A stretch of 64,000 bases of DNA from DASUFZ01 sp035541475 (GTDB taxonomy: Bacteria; Myxococcota_A; UBA9160; SMWR01): NCBI GenBank assembly GCA_035541475.1, contig DATKND010000172.1, positions 1 through 64,000 on the forward strand, given 5' to 3'. A program made the position numbers and the translations under genes. Below are positions 43,893-52,045 of this stretch, piece by piece. The notes beneath the pieces are model-generated. The model was not told where the DNA came from. It did not search any database and was given only the letters and a program-made list of their open reading frames with translations. Numbering within the stretch: position 1 is the first letter of the stretch; each line of letters begins with the position of its first letter.

Positions 43893-44846
43893 CTACTTGA
43901 TCGCCAGCGGGTTGATCGGCGAGCCGACCGCGCCGGTGATCGGCAGCGGCGGCGCGCAGAACAGGAAGGCGTAGCGCCCGTCCTCGGCGCAGGCGGCGGC
44001 GAGCGCGTCGAGGTGGAAGATCTCGCCGAAGAGCAGCCCCGTGTTGCGGAGCGAGATCATGTGCAGCGGCTGGAAGCAGTCGCGCGTCTCGTTGGGGATC
44101 ACCTCGACGCCCCAGGTGTCGGTCGCGACCGCCGCGACCTCGCGCTCGTAGAGCCAGCGCGCGCAGTGGACGGAGAGCCCTGGCGCGGGGCCGCCGCAGT
44201 AGCCCTTCCACGACTTCTGCTCGAGGCAGCGGGTCATCATGCCGGTGCGGACGAGCAGGATGTCGCCCGGCTCGATCGCGACGCCGCACGACTCGGCGCA
44301 GGCGTCGAGGTGCTGCGGCAGGATGCGCGTGCCGTCGTCGAGCCAGCGCTGCTGCGTCACGCGCGGCAGATCGAGCAGCACGCCGCGGCCGACCACGCCG
44401 TTCGCGATGCGATCGATCGAGTTCGCGCGCGCGCCGCGGCTGGTCACGAGGCGGACGTCGCGGCCGCCGTACATGCGCCCGTCGTAGAAGACGTGCGCGA
44501 GCGAATCCCACTGCGTGCCGCACTGGAGCGGCATCGTGACCGCGTCGTCCGCGTAGTTGAACCCGCCCGGCAGGAAGTCCTGCGCGCCGGCCAGCGCGTC
44601 CGCGCCCGTCGCCAGCATGCTGTGGATCGGGTTGTGGCGGCCGCCGACGCCGCTCTGCGGGCCCTTCGCGTCGAAGGGCAGCGCGCACGAGATGACGAGT
44701 CCGCGGCGGGGCAGGGCGCAGGCGCCGAGCACGCGCTCCTTCGTGATGAAGTTCAAGGTGCCGCGCTCGTCGTCCTCGCCCCAGCGGCCCCAGTTCGAGT
44801 AGAGCTCGCCCCACTCGCGTACCTGCCGTGCATCGATCTCCGACAC
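43893..44846 (-). CDS. cyclase-family hydrolase (kynurenine formamidase-like fold)
   Basis: 317 residues of the metal-dependent cyclase family. The canonical H-x-G-T-H-x-D site appears as LQCGTQWDSLAHVFYDG; the second histidine cluster includes AHVFYDG. Downstream DTWGVEVIPNE and PLHMISLRNTGLLFGEIF are typical. The CGTQWD variation occurs in a known subgroup, so activity is not excluded. Substrate not predictable. Followed by kdsB on the same strand (24 bp between). Confidence 0.85.
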   Translation of the reverse strand: MSEIDARQVREWGELYSNWGRWGEDDERGTLNFITKERVLGACALPRRGLVISCALPFDAKGPQSGVGGRHNPIHSMLATGADALAGAQDFLPGGFNYADDAVTMPLQCGTQWDSLAHVFYDGRMYGGRDVRLVTSRGARANSIDRIANGVVGRGVLLDLPRVTQQRWLDDGTRILPQHLDACAESCGVAIEPGDILLVRTGMMTRCLEQKSWKGYCGGPAPGLSVHCARWLYEREVAAVATDTWGVEVIPNETRDCFQPLHMISLRNTGLLFGEIFHLDALAAACAEDGRYAFLFCAPPLPITGAVGSPINPLAIK

Positions 44847-44870
44847 CGCGCGCCTCGCGAGGTCCGGAGC

Positions 44871-45602
44871 TCAGCGGCGCTCGCGCAGCGCCGCTTCGAC
44901 CAGCGCCACGTCGCCCGGCACGTCGACCGCGACGCTGCGCCAGCCCTCGACGATCGCGCAGCGGATCTCGTGGCCGTGCTCGAGCGCGCGCAGCTGCTCG
45001 AGGCACTCGCTGCGCTCGGCGAAGGTCGGCGCCATGCGGATGAAGCGCAACAGGAAGTCGCGCCGATAGGCGTAGAGCCCGACGTGCTGCCAGAGCGGCC
45101 CGCGCACGGACGGGTCGCGCGGATACGGAATCGCGGAGCGCGAGAAGTAGAGCGCGCGGCCGCGGTGGTCGAGCACCACTTTGACCCGGTTCGGGTCGTC
45201 GCGATCGGCCGGATCGAGCGGGTGCACGACTGTCGCGATCGGGACCTCGGCGTCCTCGCGCAGCGCGTCCACCGCGGCGTCGACCACGAAGCCCCGCATC
45301 AGCGGCTCGTCGCCCTGGATGTTGACCACGATGTCGTCCTCGAGCTTCGCGGCGACCTCGCCGATGCGGTCGCTGCCGCTCTGGTGATCGCCGCGCGTCA
45401 TCGCGACCTCGGCGCCGAACGCGCGACAGGCGTCCGCGATGCGCGGGTCGTCGGTCGCGACGATCACCGCGCGCAGGCTCTTGGCCTCGCGCGCCCCTTC
45501 GTACACCCGCTGAATCATGCTGCGGCCCGCAATCGGCGCGAGCGGTTTTCCCGGGAAGCGCGAGGCCGCGAAACGCGCCGGGATCAGGCCGACCGCTGTC
45601 AT
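44871..45602 (-). CDS. kdsB: 3-deoxy-manno-octulosonate cytidylyltransferase
   Basis: 243 residues, CMP-Kdo synthase of lipopolysaccharide biosynthesis. N-terminal LIPARFAASRFPGKPLAPI, NIQGDEPL near 95, and VGLYAYRRDFLLRF near 182 are diagnostic. ATG start at 45602. It shows that the organism makes Kdo-containing LPS. Divergent from the ParA-like gene with 37 bp between starts, including a T-rich GGTATTTTTCCC. Confidence 0.96.
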   Translation of the reverse strand: MTAVGLIPARFAASRFPGKPLAPIAGRSMIQRVYEGAREAKSLRAVIVATDDPRIADACRAFGAEVAMTRGDHQSGSDRIGEVAAKLEDDIVVNIQGDEPLMRGFVVDAAVDALREDAEVPIATVVHPLDPADRDDPNRVKVVLDHRGRALYFSRSAIPYPRDPSVRGPLWQHVGLYAYRRDFLLRFIRMAPTFAERSECLEQLRALEHGHEIRCAIVEGWRSVAVDVPGDVALVEAALRERR

Positions 45603-45639
45603 GGCGGCATCGTACTCGATCGGTATTTTTCCCGCCGGC

Positions 45640-46545
45640 ATGGATGATCCCCAGAACGGGCCCGATGCCCCGGCGATCGGCCCCGTCGTCGCGGTCTCGT
45701 CGAACAAGGGCGGCGTCGGCAAGACCACGCTCGCCACGAACCTCGCGGTGTATGCGCGCGCGCTGCGCGAGGACCTGCCGGTGCTCGTCGTCGGACTCGA
45801 CGACCAGCGCACGATCGATCGCATGTTCGGCCTGCGCGCGCCGCAGCCGGGCGAGGCGAATCTCAAGCACGCGTGGGCGGAGCGCAGCCTCGCGGGCGCG
45901 ATCCAGCTCGGCGAGTACGGCGTCCACTTCGTGCCGTCGCCGAGCGACGTCGCCCTGCTGAAGGCGCGCGCCGAGGATCCGCGCGCGCTCGCGCGCATCC
46001 TGCGCGCGTCGGAGTGGCCGGGGCTCCTGATCCTCGACACGAAGAGCGACCTCGAGGCGCTGACGCAGAACGCCTGGCACGCGGCGGATCGCATCCTGGT
46101 GCCCGTGGCGGACCGCGCGTCGCTCGAAGAGGCCGGCAAGATCTTTCGCGGGCTCGAGCGCGCCGGCCTCGACGCGTCGCGCGCGCGCGTGGTCTTCACG
46201 CTCGTCGACCGGCGCACGCGCGACGAGGGCGGCGGCGGCGCGCTCTTCGAGCGGCTGGTCGCGGAGGTGCACCGGCGCGGCTGGCCGCGCTGCGAGACGA
46301 CCCTCTCGCGCAGCCCGCGCGTCGAGTCGCTCAACTCGGGCAGCGAGAAGCCGCGCTCGATCCTGCACCACGCGCGCGGGACCGCGATCCACGCCGAGAT
46401 GGGCGCGCTCTGCCGCGAGCTGCTGCGCGACCTCGCGCCCACGCTCTCGGGTCGGCGGGCCGCGCCCGGCGACGGGGAGCACTGGGGCGCGCGCATCGGC
46501 ACCGTGACCCCGCTGCAGCGCACCAGCTGGTGGCGGCGTTCATGA
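45640..46545 (+). CDS. ParA/MinD-like ATPase, orphan
   Basis: 301 residues. Deviant Walker A is SSNKGGVGKTTLATNLA near 20; the Walker B-like region is LLILDTKSDLE near 125, and VLVVGLDDQRTIDRMFGL follows the first strand. No parB, parS, minE or flagellar partner is adjacent. The C-terminal 30 residues have low similarity to any domain I know. A localisation or assembly role is likely for the class but the cargo is unknown. It is 13 bp upstream of the phosphofructokinase. Confidence 0.8.
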   Translation: MDDPQNGPDAPAIGPVVAVSSNKGGVGKTTLATNLAVYARALREDLPVLVVGLDDQRTIDRMFGLRAPQPGEANLKHAWAERSLAGAIQLGEYGVHFVPSPSDVALLKARAEDPRALARILRASEWPGLLILDTKSDLEALTQNAWHAADRILVPVADRASLEEAGKIFRGLERAGLDASRARVVFTLVDRRTRDEGGGGALFERLVAEVHRRGWPRCETTLSRSPRVESLNSGSEKPRSILHHARGTAIHAEMGALCRELLRDLAPTLSGRRAAPGDGEHWGARIGTVTPLQRTSWWRRS

Positions 46546-46558
46546 ACACGGAGGAGTG

Positions 46559-47788
46559 ATGAGCACGTTCGCGATCTCCGTCGGGGGCGGCCCGGCGCCC
46601 GGCATCAACGGCGTGATCGGCGCGGCGGCCACCCTGGCCTGTCGCCGCGGACACCGCGTGCTCGGCATCCTCGACGGCTTCTCGCACATCATGAAGGGCG
46701 ACACCAGCCAGGTGCTGGAGCTCGACGAGGCGCGCGTCGCACGCATCCACCTCGAGGGCGGCTCGATCCTGCGCACCTCGCGCGCGAACCCGACGAAGAA
46801 GCCCGAGGACCTCGCCGCCGTGGTGAAGTCGCTCGGCTCGCTCGGTGTCGAGTACCTGATCACGATCGGCGGCGACGACACCGCATCCTCCGCCAACCGA
46901 ATCGCCGGCGAGGTGCAGGGCCGCATCAAGGTCGCGCACGTGCCGAAGACGATCGACAACGATCTCCCGCTGCCGAAGGGCATCCCGACCTTCGGCTTCG
47001 AGACCGCGCGCGAGCTCGGCAGCGCCGTGGTCGAACGCCTGCTCGTCGATTGCCAGACCACGAACCGCTGGTTCTTCGTCGTGATGATGGGGCGCTCGGC
47101 CGGCCATCTCGCGCTCGGCACGGGCAAGTCGGCCGGCGCGCCGGTGATGGTGATCCCCGAGGAGTTCCACAAGCGGCCGATCGAGCTCGAGGACGTCGTG
47201 CGCGTGATCGAGGGCGCGATCGTGAAGCGGCTGGCGAACGGGCGTCCCGACGGCGTGGCGGTGATCGCCGAGGGCATCGCCGAGTACATGGACGAGAACG
47301 ACCCGCTGCTGCGCGACACCCCGCGCGACGAGCACGGTCACATCCGGCTCGCAGAGGTGCCGATCGGGCGCGTGCTGCGCCAGGCGGTGTCGGCGTCGCT
47401 CGAGAAGCGCGGGATCAAGGTCGCGACCGGCGACAAGGACGTCGGCTACGAGCTGCGCTGCGGGTACCCGACCGCCTTCGACCGCGACTACACGCGCGAC
47501 CTCGGCGTCGGCGCGGTGGACGCGCTGCTCTCGGGCCGCTCGGCCGTGCTGATCACGCGCCAGGAGGGCCGCATCGTGCCGATCCCCTTCGCCGAGATCA
47601 TCGATCCGAAGACCAACAAGTCGCGCGTGCGCGGCGTCGACGTCGAGTCGGACTCCTACCGGAACGCGCTCGCCCTCCAGGAGCGGATCCGCAGCGAGGA
47701 CCTGGCCGATCCGGCGACTCTCGCCGGCCTGGCGCGCGCCGCGAAGCTCTCTCCGGAAGAGACGAAGGCGCGCTACACACCGAGGTGA
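46559..47788 (+). CDS. pfp: PPi-type 6-phosphofructokinase
   Basis: 409 residues. Start GGGPAPGINGVIGAA. Residues that set phosphoryl donor choice read GGDDT (104-108) and PKTIDND (129-135): aspartate and lysine where ATP enzymes have glycine. By established family rules this predicts pyrophosphate as donor, giving a reversible fructose-6-P/fructose-1,6-bisphosphate step. ATG chosen; GTG at 46556 is in frame. GAGGAG is immediately upstream. Possibly in one transcript with the ParA-like gene. Confidence 0.9.
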   Translation: MSTFAISVGGGPAPGINGVIGAAATLACRRGHRVLGILDGFSHIMKGDTSQVLELDEARVARIHLEGGSILRTSRANPTKKPEDLAAVVKSLGSLGVEYLITIGGDDTASSANRIAGEVQGRIKVAHVPKTIDNDLPLPKGIPTFGFETARELGSAVVERLLVDCQTTNRWFFVVMMGRSAGHLALGTGKSAGAPVMVIPEEFHKRPIELEDVVRVIEGAIVKRLANGRPDGVAVIAEGIAEYMDENDPLLRDTPRDEHGHIRLAEVPIGRVLRQAVSASLEKRGIKVATGDKDVGYELRCGYPTAFDRDYTRDLGVGAVDALLSGRSAVLITRQEGRIVPIPFAEIIDPKTNKSRVRGVDVESDSYRNALALQERIRSEDLADPATLAGLARAAKLSPEETKARYTPR

Positions 47789-47801
47789 GGAGGGCGCGCC
47801 G

Positions 47802-49046
47802 GTGGAGGCTGCGGGCGGGCGCGAAGAGCGCGAGAAGAGCCTCGAGCGGCGGATCCGCGCCTTCCACTGGGTGAGGCTGCTCTCCGAGCTGCCGGCGCGC
47901 TGCGCGGGCGGGGAGGGCGAGCGAGAGGCCGCGACGCGCGTCGAGGCCTGGATGCGCGAGATCGGTTTTGCCGAGGTCGCCCCTGGACTCGTCGCCTCGC
48001 GACCGGAGCGCGGCGGCGTGGTGGCGCTCCACGCCGGGCTCGCCGCGCTCGCTTGCGCGATCGGCGGCTACTCGGGCTTCGCCGTGGCGGCGCTCTCGGC
48101 GCTCTCGCTCCGGCGCGAGCGCACACGCGCCGCGCCGCTCCTCTCGCGTTGGCTGCCAGCGCCCGACGCCACGCAGGTCCGCGCGCGCGCCGGATCGACG
48201 CGACCGCGGCGGCGCATCGTGCTCTCGGCGCCGCTCGACGCGCCGCGCGCGGGACTCCTCTTCGCGTCGCCGTGGCGGCGGCGCTGGCTCGGACCGGCGG
48301 CCGCTTCACGGGTCACGGCGCCGGCCGGTCTCGACGCCTGGCTGCTGCGCCTGCTCGCGGCGGCCGCGGTCGTCACCGCGGCTTCCGCAGTCGGCGGAGG
48401 CTCGACCGCGCTCTGGCTCGCTCGAGTCGTCGTCGCGCTGCTCGCCGCCGGGGTCGCGCTCGCGGGTCTCGAGTGGGCGCGCGCGCCCGCGTGTCCGGGC
48501 GCGTGCTCGAGCGCGTCCGGCGTCGCGGCGATGCTGACGTGCGCCGAGCAGCTGCTCGCGCAGCTCCGCGACGACGAGGAGCTCTGGCTGGTCGCGACGG
48601 GTGCGCAGGAGACGGGCGCCGGCGGCCTCGCCGACTCCCTCGACACGCGGGCCGGGCCGGCCGCGCGCGACACGCTCGTCGTCCACTTCGAGCGGCTCGG
48701 CAGCGACGCGCTCGCGCGCGTCGCGGCGGAGGTCGGGCTCGAGCGCTGCGTCCACCCGCCGCGCCTCGCCGAGCTCGCGCGCCGGCTCGCGGAGAGCGGC
48801 GCCTTCGGCGAGATCGGCGCGGTCGACTGGATCGGCGCGACCGGCGTCGCGGCGCTCGCCGCGCGCGGCCTGCCGGTGCTCGCGCTGGTGTCGACCGACC
48901 CCGACGGCCTGCCGCGCAACGACCATCGGCCGATCGATCCGCCCGAGAACGTCGACATCGCGTGCGTCGTGCGCGCGGCCGACTTCGCCGCGGCGGTGGT
49001 CGAGGCGTCGCGCCGCGGCGAAGGCGACGCGCTCGCCATCATTTAA
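47802..49046 (+). CDS. degenerate M28-like membrane protein
   Basis: 414 residues from GTG. Layout recalls zinc aminopeptidases of family M28: an early helical part, IVLSAPLDAP (139-148) where M28 has a-H-x-D, GACSSASGVAAM (233-244) where M28 has the N-D-N-A-S-G motif, and VATGAQETGAGG (264-275) where M28 has an E-E-x-G motif. Histidine and aspartate ligands are replaced, so catalysis is doubtful. Two hydrophobic segments (about 75-102 and 180-224) interrupt the fold. It is 13 bp after the phosphofructokinase gene. I cannot assign a role. Confidence 0.6.
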   Translation: MEAAGGREEREKSLERRIRAFHWVRLLSELPARCAGGEGEREAATRVEAWMREIGFAEVAPGLVASRPERGGVVALHAGLAALACAIGGYSGFAVAALSALSLRRERTRAAPLLSRWLPAPDATQVRARAGSTRPRRRIVLSAPLDAPRAGLLFASPWRRRWLGPAAASRVTAPAGLDAWLLRLLAAAAVVTAASAVGGGSTALWLARVVVALLAAGVALAGLEWARAPACPGACSSASGVAAMLTCAEQLLAQLRDDEELWLVATGAQETGAGGLADSLDTRAGPAARDTLVVHFERLGSDALARVAAEVGLERCVHPPRLAELARRLAESGAFGEIGAVDWIGATGVAALAARGLPVLALVSTDPDGLPRNDHRPIDPPENVDIACVVRAADFAAAVVEASRRGEGDALAII

Positions 49047-49633
49047 AGCCGAATCCTCGGCGTGCGCTGGCGTCGCGACGAGATCACGTGGATCAGCCAG
49101 CCGATCAGCATGCCCGTCCCGAGGATCCCGGCGCCGACGATGCGCTCCGGCCACGCCGCGCCGGCCTTCAGCTCGAGGTTCTCGCGCGTCAGCGCCTCGA
49201 TCTCCTTGCGCTGCGAGGCGTCGCGCTGGCCGAACGACTGGTTCTCCTCGCCGAGCTTCGCGGTCTGCGCCTCGAGCGCGTTGACGCGCCCCGAGAGCTC
49301 CGACGCCTTGCCCTGCGCATCGGCGAGCAGCGCGCTGGCCGGCGGCTCGTTCTGGAGAAAGCCCTCCGGCACCCAGCCCTCGCGATCGCCCGAGCGGATG
49401 CGGGTCCAGCCCTCGCCGTTCTCGAGCACGTCGACCTTGTCGCCGGTGTGGAGCTCGTCGAGGATCCGGTACTCGTTGCTCGGACCGGTCCGCACGTTGA
49501 GGCGCACCTCGCCCTTCACCCACGCGGAGGCGGCGTGCGCCGACTCCGCCGTCAGCCCCGCGAGCCCGATCGCCAGCGCGCACACGAGTGCGCGGGCGGG
49601 ACCCGCGAAATCTCCCGCTTGCATCGAGGTCAT
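49043..49633 (-). CDS. SH3 domain protein with C-terminal membrane anchor (YgiM type)
   Basis: 196 residues: signal peptide (LVCALAIGLAGLTAESAHA), bacterial SH3 domain (VRLNVRTGPSNEYRIL to WVPEGFLQ, about 43-95), coiled coil (about 105-155), and a C-terminal membrane helix followed by basic residues (SSRRQRTPRIRL). This is the architecture called SH3-and-anchor. Thought to act at the cell wall. Its stop overlaps the end of the M28-like gene by 4 bp. Confidence 0.9.
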   Translation of the reverse strand: MTSMQAGDFAGPARALVCALAIGLAGLTAESAHAASAWVKGEVRLNVRTGPSNEYRILDELHTGDKVDVLENGEGWTRIRSGDREGWVPEGFLQNEPPASALLADAQGKASELSGRVNALEAQTAKLGEENQSFGQRDASQRKEIEALTRENLELKAGAAWPERIVGAGILGTGMLIGWLIHVISSRRQRTPRIRL

Positions 49634-49708
49634 CTCGTCTCCCCGCTCGACGCCGCCCGTTCCGGCGTCGAGCCAAGTCTGTCGGGGGGACGGATCGACT
49701 CTGCGCGG

Positions 49709-49784
49709 TGGCTCCCCGGGTAGGACTCGAACCTACGACCCGGCGGTTAACAGCCGCCTGCTCTGCCAGCTGAGCTACCGGGGA
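49709..49784 (-). tRNA. tRNA-Asn (GTT)
   Basis: 76 nt including encoded CCA. Acceptor TCCCCGG pairs with CCGGGGA; the anticodon stem GGCGG/CCGCC holds the loop CTGTTAA with anticodon GTT; the T-arm contains GGTTCGAGTCC. No integrated element is seen at its 3' end. Confidence 0.97.
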
Positions 49785-49826
49785 AGAAAAACCGAGGGCG
49801 GGATTCTACGAGGCTCGTCCCGAAAA

Positions 49827-51143
49827 TCAACGAATCTCGCCGTCTTCCGGGACGTGGACCTCGAGCGGCTCGGAGGGCGGCGCCTCGCTGCCGTCGGAGC
49901 GGATCAGCACGACGATGTAGTGATACGAGCGCCCCGGCACGACCTCCGCGTCGACGAAGCGGCCGTCGCTGGTGCGGCCGATCTCGCGCGCTCCGAGCCA
50001 GTTCGTGCGCGAGACGCGCGCCTGCGGAAACTCCTCGGCATGCGGAGTCCAGTGCAGCGCGACCTCGTGCGGGCTCGACGAGGCCTCGAGGTCGTAGTCG
50101 AGGCTCTGCACGCGGATCGGCTCCGACGCCCGGCTCTCGAGCCCGTCGCGATCGATCGCCACCACCGCGTAGCGCGCGTTCTCCCCGGCGTTGACGGTGC
50201 GGTCCTCGGCTCGAGTGACGTCGGCCGTCACGGACGCGATGAGCGTCGGCCGTCCGTTCTTGTGCAGCCGGAGCAGCCGATAGCTCGCGATGTCGGCCTC
50301 GATGTTCGGATCCCAGGCGAGCACGTTGCGGCCGAGCGACGACTCGGCCACGTGGAGTCCGATCGGCGGCAGCGGCTCCGGCTTCGTCACGGCGCGCACG
50401 GGATCGCCGGGCGGACCGCTCGCGCCCGACGGCGTCGTGGTCGAGACGCGGTAGTAGAGCACGCGCAGATTGCCGAGCCCGCGGTCGACGTAGGAGGTCG
50501 AGAGGCGGCCGGGGATGCTCGCCACCACCTCGTAGGGTCCGTCCTCGGCGGGGCTTCGCTCGACCACGTAGCCCGCGGCGGTCTCGCTGTGCGACGGGTG
50601 CCAGGCGAGCGGGATCTCGCGCGGCTGCCGGCTGAAGGCGCGCAGCGCGGGCGGAGGATCCGGCAGCGGCGCTGTGCTGCCCGCGACGACCATCGAGGTC
50701 TCCCCCGCGAGATGGCCGTCGCTCGCGAAGGGCCGCAGCCGATACCAGGCGGTGACGCCGTCGGCGAGCTTCTTCGCGCCGCCGTCGTCGACGTAGACGG
50801 ATTGCCCGCGCCCCCACAAGGTCGCGATCGGCTCGAAGCGACCGTCTTGCGCCGCGGCGCGCTCGACCACGTAGCCCGCGACCGCGCTCCGCAGCACCGG
50901 CTCCCACTGCAGCGCGATCACGCGGTAGCCGTCGTCGCCCGCGCGCACGTGCTCGGGCAGCGGCAGATCGGCGGGCGGCGAGGCGACCAGCGGCGTCGCC
51001 TCCGGAGGCAGCGCCGTCGGCGCCCGCAGGCTCGGCCAGTGCAGCCGCCAGCTCGCGCAGCCGGCCTGCGTCGCGCCGGCCGCCAGCGCCAGGACGATCG
51101 CGAGCGAGCGGCGCAGCGCCCGCTTCGTTCGCGCGCGCGTCAC
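49827..51143 (-). CDS. fibronectin type III repeat lipoprotein
   Basis: 438 residues from GTG. Lipobox around LAAGATQAGCASW, then four fibronectin type III-like domains of 85-90 residues, marked by repeated phrases such as AGYVVERAAAQDGRFE, AGYVVERSPAEDGPYE and IASYRLLRLHKNGR. Predicted anchored outer-membrane or periplasmic binding protein. Third gene of a three-gene operon with the nucleotidyl cyclase and a repeat lipoprotein, in a GTGA overlap with the preceding gene. Function unknown. Confidence 0.85.
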   Translation of the reverse strand: MTRARTKRALRRSLAIVLALAAGATQAGCASWRLHWPSLRAPTALPPEATPLVASPPADLPLPEHVRAGDDGYRVIALQWEPVLRSAVAGYVVERAAAQDGRFEPIATLWGRGQSVYVDDGGAKKLADGVTAWYRLRPFASDGHLAGETSMVVAGSTAPLPDPPPALRAFSRQPREIPLAWHPSHSETAAGYVVERSPAEDGPYEVVASIPGRLSTSYVDRGLGNLRVLYYRVSTTTPSGASGPPGDPVRAVTKPEPLPPIGLHVAESSLGRNVLAWDPNIEADIASYRLLRLHKNGRPTLIASVTADVTRAEDRTVNAGENARYAVVAIDRDGLESRASEPIRVQSLDYDLEASSSPHEVALHWTPHAEEFPQARVSRTNWLGAREIGRTSDGRFVDAEVVPGRSYHYIVVLIRSDGSEAPPSEPLEVHVPEDGEIR

Positions 51144-52045
51144 GGTGCGCTCACGTCGGGTAGCTCGCGCAGCGCCTCGAGTCGCTGGAGCTCGCGCTCC
51201 GCATGCTCGATGTAGGCGCGCACGCGCTCGTTCTGGGGATCGATGCGCCGGGCCTGACGCCACAGCACGAGCGCCGTCTCGAGCCGCTCCTCGGCGAACG
51301 CGGTGCGGCCCGCCTCGATCAGCTGCTCGACCTCCTCTTCGTTCGGGCCGCGCGCGTGCACCCGATCCTTGCGCGACTGGAGCGCCAGGCCCGCGTCGAG
51401 CTGTCGCTCCTCGATGTCGAGCTCGGTGTCGAAGGGATCGAGCGCGCGCAGCTCGAGCAGCGACGCGCGCGCCGCCTGGAGATCGCCGAGCGCGAGCTGG
51501 CGGCGGTACTCCTCGCCGAGCTCCGCCTTGCGGCGGACGCGCTCCTGCACGAGCTCGGCCTGCAGCTGGCGCTCCTCGATCTCGAACTCCGGCTCGAAGG
51601 GATCGAGCGTGCGCAGGCGCACGAGGGCGACCTGCGCTCCCTGGAGGTCGCCCGCGGCGCGCAGCCCGCGGTACTCCGCCGTCAGCTCGGCCTTGCGCGC
51701 TGCGAACTCGCGCGCGAGCTGCTGCACGTGCGCCCAGCCCGTCGCGTCCTCCGGCTCGAGCGCGAGCGCGAGCCGATGATCGAGCAGCGCCTCGGCCAGG
51801 CGTCCCTCGCGTTCGCGCTGCGCCGCGCTCTCCTCGTAGCCTCGAGCGCGACCGACGAACTCGGCCTCGACCTGCGAGATCCGCTGCGCGACCTCGACGC
51901 CTTCGGTGTCGTCCTCGGGCACCGCGCGCCAGACCTCGAGCGCGCCGCGCGCGTCGCCCTGCCGGTAGAGCGCCTCGCCCTGCTCGAGCGGCGTCGCGCA
52001 GCCTCCGAGGGCGAGGAGCGCGAGCGCCGCCGCGCGCCGATTCAT
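51140..52045 (-). CDS. helical repeat lipoprotein with 55-residue tandem duplication
   Basis: 301 residues. Lipobox LALLALGGCATP, then a mostly helical, TPR-like protein. Two successive units starting KAELTAEYR and KAELGEEYR, 55 residues apart, share GDLQ, LR-x-LDPF and IEERQL, a recent internal duplication also visible at DNA level. The ends (EALYRQGDARGALEVW; FAEERLETALVLWRQARRIDP) are ordinary TPR units. ATGA overlap with the cyclase gene; GTGA overlap with the FN3 gene. Confidence 0.85.
   Translation of the reverse strand: MNRRAAALALLALGGCATPLEQGEALYRQGDARGALEVWRAVPEDDTEGVEVAQRISQVEAEFVGRARGYEESAAQREREGRLAEALLDHRLALALEPEDATGWAHVQQLAREFAARKAELTAEYRGLRAAGDLQGAQVALVRLRTLDPFEPEFEIEERQLQAELVQERVRRKAELGEEYRRQLALGDLQAARASLLELRALDPFDTELDIEERQLDAGLALQSRKDRVHARGPNEEEVEQLIEAGRTAFAEERLETALVLWRQARRIDPQNERVRAYIEHAERELQRLEALRELPDVSAP

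Noticed and set aside
42610..46482. 1290-codon minus-strand open frame crossing several genes
   Set aside because: It is antisense to the ligase and wecB genes and out of frame with the cyclase-family and kdsB genes; no recognisable motif.
49709..49784. tRNA-Asn as an integration site
   Set aside because: No integrase or repeated 3' tRNA end nearby.
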